From positions 18,621,516-18,685,515 of the forward strand of contig WARS01000011.1 of NCBI GenBank assembly GCA_008933995.1: 64,000 nt of DNA. Reading direction: 5' to 3'. The notes below the pieces were generated by a model that was given only the letters and a program-made list of their open reading frames with translations, was not told the origin of the DNA and made no database searches. A program made the translations under genes and the position numbers. This document shows, piece after piece, positions 37,501-49,600 of this stretch (position 1 is the stretch's first letter; every line of letters starts with the position of its first letter). This DNA is from Datnioides undecimradiatus (Eukaryota > Chordata > Actinopteri > Lobotiformes > Datnioididae).

Positions 37501-40500
37501 CTGAAGAGCAGAAAATATTAAAAGGGACTCTGCTGGGGCTGAAAATCAATGAACCAGTTGGTCTATCGAGGGAAAACTAAATAAAATAAACATTTTTTGA
37601 CATTTTTCTGACAAAAATGCCCCAAATTCTTTTGAGAGCTCCTCACATGTGTGGATTTGCAGCAATTAATTACTAATAATTAACTATTATTGATAACATT
37701 TTTAAAAAATGAGACAATGATCTGGGCATGAATGTCTAGTTGCAGCCTGGATTCAGATTCTAAACATGTTACCTGTTATAAGCACCCAAAAGCTAAATCA
37801 AATGATGCTGCTTCAGTGTTGAAATCGGATATGAGCAGGGGATGCAGGCAGGCTACAATCAGTCCATTTCAGCATCCGTGAAATGAGCTGAAGTGCAGAG
37901 ATCGGATACCGTAGAGGTTGTGCGTCCTCCAGCACAGGCTGCAGGCTGGCGCCCAAAGGGTTTGTCAGTTTTTATGTGCGGTGCAATCAAAAGAAATAAG
38001 AGATCTTGTGCAGTGATCTGATTATTAAAGCTTCCTGCTGTCAGAGTTACATGTTGCAGGATGCTGTCAGTGGAAGGCCTTTAGTCCACCGAGTGTTGTG
38101 TCTGCCGCATTTTGTTGATCTTTGTGCTTCTGCCTTTGGTCAGAAGGCTGCGTAGCTGAATGGTTTCTGTCTGTTTTTACTATTGGGATTCTTCACATGC
38201 GCTTATATTTTAAAAACTGACTAAGTGCCGCCGCCAGGGTTGGTCTGATCTGGGCAGCTCGACACAGCTACTGTCAGAAACAGACTCGGAGTGTATTTTA
38301 AGCAGAGCGGAGCAGAGAGATGCTTTGGAAAACAAGCTGCATTGCGTCCGGTGAAATCAGAGGAACGGTCCAGAGTGGCTGCGACCAGCTGAGGCATCGA
38401 ACACGGGACACAATGCAGCTGCGTCCAGCGGCCCGAAGCTTTGAGTGCTGAATATAATTCCTTGCATTCTCATTATCAATATAAACGCAGGTATCTAATT
38501 ACATGCACTTCTAAAACATTCAGCATACTGGCTCAGTTTCCTCATGGATGCAATGAAAACTCCAGCCATCTTTGTGACCATGGCACTGCTCTTGGCGCTG
38601 CAGCTGGTCTTTGGTGTCTGCTGACTGCTTCACAGGTGGGAGAGTTTAAGAGGCCTGGACACATTTCCCAACAAGGATCGGCTCAGATTAAACACGCCAA
38701 ATGTTCGACCTGTGCATTTTTAATTAATTAAGCAATGACTTATTAAACTTTAAGTCCCGATAAATGTCAAGCTGTCAAGTACTCTGATAGACCTACCCCT
38801 AATATCCCCCTGAGCATCATTAAGTTGCAGTGTAGGGAAACTGGGGCCTCATTTGAAGAATGAGCTACAAGTGTGTTTGTAACAAATGTGACTGTGAAAT
38901 GCAAATGAATGGACATGACACATATTGACTTATTATTAGTCAAAGGTTTGTTCTTTTTCTATTATGTTTTGCGATCCACAAATAGGACTCTCCTGTTGCC
39001 TCCCCACTGTTTAATGTCCGATTTCACAGCTTATCACCTAATTTATATAAAATACTCCATCGTGTCCCATAATGTCTGAAGAATACTGCAGTATAAACCA
39101 GGATAAAGGTGCCTTTTTAGTGTTTTCATGCTTTTGCGTAAGCTCACAACTGCTCATACAGTATTAGTCAACAACTGTGAAACTCAATTTCTCATTTTCA
39201 CATTTTTTTAAAATGATTTTATTACATTCTTTTCTCTCTAATCTGAAATTTTGCAGACTAATTTATTAATAATCACTGGTTCATTAGTTCTAATTACAAA
39301 ATAAGTGTTAGCTGGAGCCCTAGTGCGCAGCCATCAGCCACCATAGGTAGGAAAAGGCATTTCAGGGCTTCCTCAATGGACAACTCAGTGGACTCAGTGT
39401 GAGACAGCTGGCAACCCTGCAGTGAAGCGAAGTGGGTTGATGTGATATGATATTGTTATGCAACATATTCCAAAATGCTCTTAGCAAACCAGAGTAAACA
39501 TAATTCAGTTTATTTTGTGTTGATTTGTGGTCCCCTTTTCCAAACCGAAGCAAAGAGCAACGCTGGGAGGAAGTTTACTGACCTTGAAGTAAGACAGCCA
39601 CGGGCCTGTTGCACAACACATGCTAATTTGTTTTTTGCACGCCTCAATGAGCAATCACTACTCACTCAATCCCGCAGAGTTTAAGTAAGAGCTTATGTTT
39701 TATTTCCCTTCCTTTGAGCTGGCCGATAGCATTTGATGTTTTAATGATAAAGCGGGTAAGAATGTGCTGCAATCCGACAGCGTAACGACGCATACATCAT
39801 CAGACTTGTGTTTTTAACAAAAAAAACCCCTAAATAACAAAGGTGAGAACTTAAATAAGGGTAAACACCATAGCGTAATAAAATCTCCAGTCCCTAGCAA
39901 ATGAAAGCCAAATTTACCATTAGCTACGATGCTCCGATCCAAAGTCCAATTAAGTGGGATAAAGTATCATTATGTACTTTTTCTCTATGAAGTAATAGCG
40001 GGTGAATGCAAGAAACCACTAAACTGAACCATTTGTCCTTATATGACATTATCTTTAAGAACAAAACCAAACAAACAACAACAAAAAAATCCATCCGCAC
40101 AAATTTAGCCCTTTCATTTTTCCATTAGACCTCATCCGAGTGGGTCGGCACGATTGTGCCCGTGTTAGTGACGGAGTTTGGAACCACGTCAGGGGTCGAG
40201 AACAAAACAGTATGGTGTATTAAAGAGAGACACCATAAAATATGCTTTAATGGGCTTTTGTTTACAGGCGTTCAAGGTATACAACTTAGTTTTTTTGTGA
40301 GAAATGTGCTTCTAATTGTATTTTAAGGGCAAACGCATGTATCTTGCGATTAAATGTAATACCTCCCTTTTAAGACTCTTTCCGTCCTTTTAAAGCCATG
40401 ATTGAAACTTTGAGTTTTAACCAGTTTCGTCATCAGCATTTATCATAAGATGGTACAGTTGGGCTTAGTCTGTAGTACCGCAGTATCAATGCATGTATCG

Positions 40501-43500
40501 TACTGATGTGTACGTACTAAAACCATTCATACGTAATGGGTTACAGACATTATGCTAACGCAGTTTCATGCAGCAAAGCTGTAAAGATCAATAAGGGCAG
40601 GCAGAGCTACGCATGTTGTACTTGCTTCATTTAACAAACAGCATTTTATTAGCCATGTGTCACCCCAGTGCTGCATTGTTTTGTCTTCCCACCACATCCT
40701 GTGACAGCACTTCCCTTTGACACCATTAAGAGCTGACCCACAGCTACGGCGTACTAACCGACGCAGCGGTCTGACCTCGGGACTGCGTTGATCACGTGTA
40801 ATCGAGACCAGAGATGTCATATCAAAGCGCATTTTAATAACCTGACCGAACTCCCACTCACCATGATGACAGTCTTGGCAGAGCTGTGTCTGTAGCGCAG
40901 GCTGTGGTAAGCTAGCAGGCCCAGAAAAACGTAGAACACCAGTGTGGCAAGGTTACGGAGGTCTAGGAGCGACTCCACCAGCGGGATGGTGCCCATGGTC
41001 CAGTCGCAGCAGAGCTCAGAGGGATTCAGCAGAAGCCAAGCATTCACAGGAAGAAGGTAGTTGAAAGTCAGCTGTCTAGTGGGAGTGGGGCTGACCGCTG
41101 CCGGGTTATCAAATCTACAAGAGAGGACGCAAAGAAGGAAAGTGACTCTGAACAATAATCTGTGGCATGTGTAGAGCAGGAGAGGGTAAAACCATAAGTG
41201 TAATGTATTCTGCAGCTAAGGCAGCAGAAGATTTTAGCCTTCAACAGTTCCAGAAAACTGCAGCCGGGGTAAAAACTTGGTGTCTTGGCATCTTTCCATG
41301 GTTCCATGGAAAAAGTCAACGCCACTCAATGGTGCAGCCTCTCTGGATGTTTTTTTGGACACGGTCCTGGTGACCATATTCAGAAACGGACTCCATTGAA
41401 CCGCTGTCACGTCGGAGCGGTTTACGTGACACATTGATCCGTCACGGGTCAGTCATGGGTTTAGGTTTGATGAGGCGAGGTATAGCCTTAACACACAGCG
41501 TTTAGGTTCAGGAGAGGACACGTCCAAACGCCTGCCGACAAAACATTACTTCAAACATCATTTCTGTTGAATCTCATTGGGGATTTTCACCTTTATACGC
41601 CTTCAATGTCATCTGCTTGAGGGATGGTCCAAAGCCATTCACGACATCTTACCAGTGATGTTGACCTTTGGTCCTTGTATCTGCCATCTTAATACAGTGC
41701 TGTACATTCATTTCTACGTCTTCATTTATAATATTATCTTTTATTTTTGCTCAACCTGAGCTAAAATACTATTCCAAGTTTCGAGTATTTGTTGTTTTTT
41801 ACATCTCGTCCTACCGGAGGTGTGAGTTTCTCTTTCATCTGTCTCAAAGAGATGGAGGTGCTGAGCTGACGACGAAGGCCTACTAGACACCAAATCTACC
41901 GTTTCTTGTTTTGTACAGGTTGGAAAGCAGTTTTCAGATCTGATCTTCTACATTTAAGCAGATCTAAACATATATAATAAACATTACAGCTTTACATCCC
42001 TCTATCGACAACAATATCTGTTAAACCGGGGGGCTACAGGAAGGAGTGACATGCCCTCACATCAGTCCTCCCTTTACTCACCGTGACCATGTTTACATTT
42101 TTTAAATATATACGCTGGTATCGGATACCTTCACACACTCTCCATCATCATGGTGAGCCCCCGAAGCTCCCCATAACAACCATAATCCCAGCGTCACTGG
42201 CTGGGAGATGAAATCTTGTTGTTTTGCCTTTGTTAAGATCCTCTGTAATGCTGAAGTAGATGCTAAAATAAAAGTATTATTTCCTTAAGAGTATGAGTGA
42301 CTTTAGATAAATTCATCAACATATTGCCATTCATGTTGCCAGAAGAGGGGTACATCTGACCTCGAGGTGGTGTGACATGAAAGGTTGTGGAACTTTGCAG
42401 TATTTTACTCAGACAAACAACAAACCAATCGATCCACGTGGCCTTCCTTTGACCTTCTCACAGGCAGGGCAAACACTGCTGGATGGAAATGGAGGCTGCT
42501 AAACCTATAATATAATCAGCATTGGCCCTGACTGTACAGATATAGAAATATAGACCCCATCTAGCAGAGCTCCAACAATGGAAACAAGATATGTTTTGTC
42601 TATACAGCTTCCAGCGACACCACTACATCCTTTCCTCTTGATCTGTTTGTCTTTGGTGTTTAAGGCGAGCACATCCACTGTGCTCAGCTGCTTCTGAGCT
42701 CCTCGGGTCCGGCAGATAGTCCGAACTCGTTTTAGTTTTGCGAAAGCGTGGTCCTCCACTTTGGAGAGCTGATCACAACTGCTGATAATCTAAATGTACG
42801 ACATTGTTATGGCTTGAACGCAGAAATTCTCTCAGACAATCCGGAGACATCTTCAGGATTACGGCTAGAGGATTAGCACATCTCGGCTAATTGTCTGGAA
42901 TTTTATCTCTGTGATCAAATGCCATTAGGAATTAGGCAATTGTCTGCTCGGAGTCAGACAATTGTAAAATAGTCCAGAGTCAACACGTAATCCAATAGAC
43001 CTATTAATGTTTGGCCATCAGCATTGTGTTCTCAGTGGTCACACAGTGTCTACAGGTATCTGACCTTATCAGCGTAGTGTCTATAACAAAGGCAAGACTT
43101 AATTTTGGACAAATCGTCTGTTTCTTATTCAGTCATTGCAGGTACAAAGGGCAGCAGTGTTTATATACGCTGGTTTGTGTAGGAATATGGGTCAGTCTGC
43201 AGTTTACAGAGGTAGGTTTGTAACGTTGACTTTCAGCCTTACTCATTTTGAGAACAAATGAAATGTTTTGGGCAGTTAAAACCACGCAGACTCTTTAATA
43301 ACTTTTACAAACATATATTGTTCACTTAAGTCTTGCATTAGGGTCCTGATACATGACCCCGGTGTAGACGCTGCTTTCACTTTGACATCTATTCACTCAC
43401 ATCAAAAACATTTTTGTAAACAAATCCTTACTTGCATTATACTATACTAAAGAATTAAAGAATGTCCAGCTGAAGATGCCACAAAACACCAACTGAACCC

Positions 43501-43652
43501 CACAAATTTGAATTTACAGTTTCACGCAAAATGATTTTAGACTGATGGAATATGACAAGAACATTTCCTGGTTCTGCTGTTTATGCAAAACTGAGGCCTC
43601 TGATAATTCAACAAGGTAACAGATAATGAAAGTAATATTTATAGGTGTTCTG

Positions 43653-43693
<41 letters not shown>

Positions 43694-46600
43694 CATAAAT
43701 AATCATGAGAATACTACATTATGAAGAAATGGTTAGTTTATGGCATATTCATATGAATATTTGATTATTAAATTATAAGAAAATACCCAATGCAAGCATT
43801 TTCCAAAACCCTAACATCAACATGAAGCTACACTCCCATGCATTTTGAGCACACACACACACACACACAGAGCAGAGATCTTGTGCTGCAGAGGGTCAGT
43901 GTGGAGCTCCAGAGCACAGCTGCACTGAGCTTCAAACCCGGCACAGGGGGTACGTGCGGTGAGCGAGAGGAGATCCAGCGCCCTCCACAGCTCTGTGCAC
44001 CTGTGATATTCATCAGGAGTGAAAACAGTCTCGCAGACACCATGAATATCACATAACAACACGTATATCACGCAAAAACACATTTGCCGTACGGGGGCAT
44101 CAGCTTGCGTTCAGGGGAAATGGCTAACAAAAAAAAAGGAAAAACACAACAGCTTCATGTCGTGTAAGAGGATTACACAGAGTATTTCAGGAGTTTTCGG
44201 ATCTGAACTCCGTTGAACTCCCAACAACTGGTTGCTTTCAACATCTGAGATCATGAAATCAGCGCCCCACTGAGGAGCACATCTACGGTGCAAACGCGTG
44301 ACCCTATAACTCGTCTCCAGGCCGAGCTCCGCGCGCTGCAGAGTGGATGCAGGCCTGTTAGTCACATCCATCAGCTGCAGCAAGTCAGAAGCCATGGGAA
44401 GATTTTCTACTTTAATCAAATAAATAAAGACATTATGTAAACGATTACATAATCCGAAATAAATAAAGAACCAGACTAGTATAATGTGTTTATGTAATCC
44501 TGCAACCCATTTACATTCAAATGATGACTGACTGTATTCTTGGGTCCTTTAGTATCTACAAATGTCTTTTCCTTTTGATGGAACAGATAAGATAAGACAC
44601 AGCAGCTGTGGAGCTGTTGGCCCTAGATCGAAGATTTAACTAGAACACACTGCAAACTAATTGAGATTTCCCAAAAAACAATCACATCACATCAATTTGA
44701 GCATAAAAATAGTATTAAAAAAATAAAGCTTTAGTTTATTTGACTAACCCTGAAAAACAGGATGTGAAGCTACGATGCAGCTGAAGCAGAGTTTTGTTGT
44801 GACCGATGGGAATAATGCCGCCTACCTGGTGAACACGGGAAGCTGGGACTGGATGACCTGGACCCTGATGATGACGAGCAGCAGGGTGCTGATGACCAGC
44901 ACGATGAGCTTCAGCAGTGTTTGCAGGACAGCGTATGGGAAGCCGTCTTTCCCCTGCAGGACCTGGCGCAGAGTGTCCAGCAGCATGGGCAAGGTAAACT
45001 GAGACGAGCCGCAGGAAGGAAGGAAGGAAGGTTTTAGAAAAGGCAGCGATCGTTGCGACGGCGCATGTGCAACCAACAGAAACGCTTCGGAGTCTCACCC
45101 CTTGTGCCACGAACACTTCGTGGACGCAGCAGATGCCGACGACAGTGATTCCCTGCTCCTTGCAGAGCGTTGCTGCAGCCACTAGAACGACTGTCAGGGC
45201 AATGGGAGTCCAAACTGCGACGGAAAGAAAACACATTCTTACACAACCTTTGATGCAAATGGCATATCAAACCCTACGGCACTGCAGCCTTCTATTGCTT
45301 CCACGAAGGACACACTTATCCTTTGCAGCTCTCAGTAATCTGTTGTTTAATGGAGCGTTCAGACAACGCTCATCAACACGGAGAGGCGGATAATGCCACA
45401 TAATCAAACATTTGCCATTAGGACGCCATTAATAACTCGTTAAACACCCTGAATGGCAGCAGGCAGTGCAGGGTCAAAGTAATGGACGTCAGCGCTCGCT
45501 CTTAATCACGGGACATTACAGAGAAATGGAAGTTGGATAGATAAACACGGGCTCGTCGTCCATCAGCCCAGCTCACTATATTATGAAACTCGCCCCCAGT
45601 TTCCATAATAATTTATTCTTTATTGGCTAATTAAAGTCAACAGATTGGTCATAAGGTGCAGGTTATTTGACTTTTGCGTCTCAGTAGGAATTAGCTGAAC
45701 TGACCATTAGATCTGGTCTACGTGAGCCAAGACCATCTCATTAGGGAAGAAAGAGCAGGTCCAGCCTTTTGGGTGTTTTGAAGATCCAGCCTCTGAACCG
45801 GGACGCGGCTTAAAAGAGGCGACAGGCGCCTGATGAAATGATGACAGCAGACACTTGGCAGGCGGTTCCGCCACAACAGCGTACGCAAACACGAGTCACG
45901 CCAAAGAACGAGGAAAGCGCCTGAGGTTTACAAGCTGAGACTAGAGCTGAACCGCCACATACTGTACATACGCCGACTTTTGCTCATGGCAGTGATAAAA
46001 GTACAAATAGACAATAAACTGGACTGGTCAGCTAACACAGAAGCACTCTACAGGAAGGGACAGAGTCGGCTCTACTTCCTGAGAAGGCTGAGGTCATTTA
46101 ACATCTGCCAGAAGCTGCTGTAGATGTTCTAGCAGAGTGTCATTGCCAGTGTCCTCTTCTATGCTGTGGTGTGCTGGGGAGGAAGCATTAAGAAGAGGGA
46201 CGCTTCGCGGCTGGACAAACTGGTGAGGAGGGCCGGCTCTGTAGTGGGTGCAGAGCTGGACTCCCTTACATCTGTGGCAGAGAAAAGGACCCTCAGCAAG
46301 CTTCTGCTCATCCTGGACAATGTCCATCACCCTCTGCATGACATCATCACCAAGCAGAGGAGCACATTCAGTGGCAGCTGCTGTCTCTGACCTGCTCCAC
46401 TGACAGGTTGAGGAAGTCGTTTGTCTCGCGGGCCATAGGGCTCTTCAGCTCCTCCCAGTGAGGACTGTCCTGGACTGTGCTTATGATGGACACCACCAAT
46501 CATTCAGCACAACCCCACCATATGTTTATGTGACGGGTGTATATGCTGGTGTGTATATATGTAGATGTATATGGTATATGTACATGTATATGTATATACG

Positions 46601-49600
46601 CATATTTATAAGTATGTGTATGTGTATAGGTGTGGGTATATGTATGTTTATATACTCTTCATTACCTTTACCCTACTCCACCTTATTTTATTTTATTTTA
46701 TTTAACTTTATTTAATTTTATGTCTATTTTTACTTTATTTCATTTCTCCAGTTTCTGAAGTTTTTTATACAAGTGTTTGCACAATTTTACAATTTTACAC
46801 TGCTGCTGGACACCTAAATTTCCCTCGGGATTAATAAAGTATCTATCTATCTATCTATAATTCAAGTCCATAGCAGATATTGCGTGTTTGAGTTAATTTA
46901 GCATCACCATGACGTAGTCTGTTCCACTTACAAGCTACACTGATTTCAGGGATCCTGAAAAATGTTAACTGAAGTGGGAACAACATGCAACGAGGATCAC
47001 TGGCCAGATGTGAACAGAGGTCGGTCTGGTTCACAATCGGAGGCCCAACTGCCGCTTTGTTATCCGATCAGAACCGCTCTCATACTGGCATCCAGGAACG
47101 GTTTGGCCTGAAGTACCAAAAGGCTGCACGCTCCTGTAAACATATCAAAAGAACCTGTGCGTATGAAAGTAAAATGCGGTGCTAGGAGCTGGATGTTTGT
47201 GGTGAAGCTCTGTCCTGTATTACTGGCGACGCTAGCTCCACACTACTGCTGCGGCTTCACAACAAGCACCGACCAGCACGGACCGTATTTTTGTAAAATG
47301 TGTTTTGAAGGGAGTGACGGCGCAAGAAGGAGCAACCACCGGCGATAATGTGAAGGGGTGCAGGTGACGGGCCGCACACCTGCTGCTTCTCAGCGAGGCA
47401 ATAAGCTGTGCCTTGGTGTTGCAGGTTGTCATGCGCAGTATAACATCAAGTCGTGGCTGCTGACATGACAATAATCTGTGAATCCCCGTCTCTAAAATCC
47501 CATTTCCTGAAATACCCACGAAAAGAATGAGGAAGAACCCGGACAGAGTCGGGTGTTAGATCACATCCTAACAAACGTTTAACTGCTGATCAGTGACAGC
47601 TACGCTGCCAGCACATTTCAGGTTTGGTTTCCTGCTTCCGTCCCGGTGGCATATCAAAAAGCAAACGTGAAATCTTTGTCACATCATCACCTTGAGACAT
47701 GTAGGCGGGAGATGGAAGTTTACTGGACTCACCGATGGAGTGGTCTGCACCTGTTGACTTCGTGTAGGCCAGGAAAGCAGCCAAGAGGAAGATTGAGGAA
47801 AGGAGTTCAGCTCTGCCGACCACACCTGTGACCTGATGATAAGAAGTGACACAAGTCAGCACTGTGGCCCGTTCATACGGTTACATATTTAAGTCTAACC
47901 GAGGTGAAGAGAAAACTGGGCACGGTCATTCGTACGGATTGAAAACACTGCTTTCCCGAGCAGACTATGAGACTTTATGAGTGCCGTGCTCTTTTGCCGT
48001 GGACTCTCAGGCGCCAATAGTGTCAGATCTTCCTGCCAGCACGTGAACCTGCCTCCCCAGGGGTCAACAACAACCGCGAATAAACCCTCAACCTGTCCGT
48101 GACAGAAGTGTGGCAGCAGAGGGCTATCCCTGAAACACCTCAAACCAAGGAATATAAGGAATAGAAGATCTGTTCTAATCTCTTTGAGGACATTACACAT
48201 GTGTACACCGCTGGCAGTAACCAGAATCCACATGTCTAAGCCCTCGGATCCAGCTGTAAAAGCAGATCTGTGCAGGTATATCATCTCAGCAGATGGAGAG
48301 CAGCCTCTCTGACCGGCGATGTCTGTCATTTGCGTAAATGATGACTGCCCTCATGTGGAAGAAATAACGGTCTCACTTCTGATGTACCTAAAGGCCCGAG
48401 TTCTTAGTCGCCCTAGAACCACAGAGAAGGTCCCACGAAGGGTTCTACAAAGCACTTCCCAACAGAAGAGTAATATGTGTGTCTCTCAAGAGCGCATCAG
48501 GCATAACAAGAGAGTTAGAGCTTCATAAAAACAGGTGTAAACATCTAGACTCAAACAAGGCGCCTGCACTGCTCTCTGAGTGACCTGCTAATTGAGTGGC
48601 AGAGGAAGTAAATCGCCGGCCGCTCATTTAGCTGCAACTTGTGCAAACACTGAGTCCTTTGAATGAAGCCAGCTGTAGATCTCAAGAAAACCCAGTGAAC
48701 AAATCGGGGTCACACTACCTACACCCATTCATCAGACCGCCACACCACTGCATTCGCTCGCTTGATAAGGGATACAAGGTCAACATGCGCTACATTCATT
48801 TGATTACACCGCTTGCCGCTGCTGCAACACTGTGAAGAATTGCATTATCTGAATACGTCCAGACTCGCTTTGTGCCGTCACTTGTCGCCATGGCCACGGT
48901 AAGTCAATACACTGATTTGGTCACACAGCGTTTAGAAAGTCAGGGAGACGATGCGTTTATAAGGAACGAGGAAATCTAAGGTAGAAATCTAAAGAACTTG
49001 CAGTACAGGTCTTGAAATTGTCTTGTCATTCAATCAAGGCTTATTCAATTGGATGCCCGAAAAGCTGACTACGGCCGGCACAGTTTGGCTCAATTACCCC
49101 GACTGCACAGCGCCGGAGCCTTAAGATACCGTTGCGGAGTACACTGAATAATTTGTATTTGAAGCTACTTGGAGATCTAAAACAAAACAAACAAACAAAA
49201 AAAAACCCTGAAGTCTCCATTCAGAAAGACAGATAACCAAAAAAACACACAGAGAAAGACATGGGGACACAGAGGGACCCTTTGTATGCACTTATCATGA
49301 AGGGACCTTCAGTGCCTGGAGCATAACTCAAAAACAAATGATCCGTTCAGAGAGAGATTCCAGACGGCGATAACATGAAGGGCATTCGCTGGACTAACTC
49401 TAAAGGCTCATTTGTGAGGCAAATTGTTTCCATTCAAGAAGTCTGAGAGGCTCTGCATAGATTAGAGGACACCACGAGGAAGACTGGCGCAGCGGTGCAT
49501 GCTGTGTAACAGTAGCACTCCAGCCCAAGAAGCAGAATGTTTTCTTTGTTTTTCCCACTCTGGTCCTGGCCTGTCTGCTCCTCAGTTCGGCTGTGTTGAA

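Larger units (their letters stand above)
41115..44825 (-). other. tmtc3: TMTC3 intron 5
   Basis: Intron of 3.7 kb between coding exons 5 and 6, containing the TA and CA microsatellites. No exon was recognised. Confidence 0.8.

Noticed and set aside
44736..45393. Open frames of 75-166 codons on both strands
   Set aside because: They run through TMTC3 exons 4 and 5 and introns in wrong frames; the true exons are 44826-44998 and 45099-45214.
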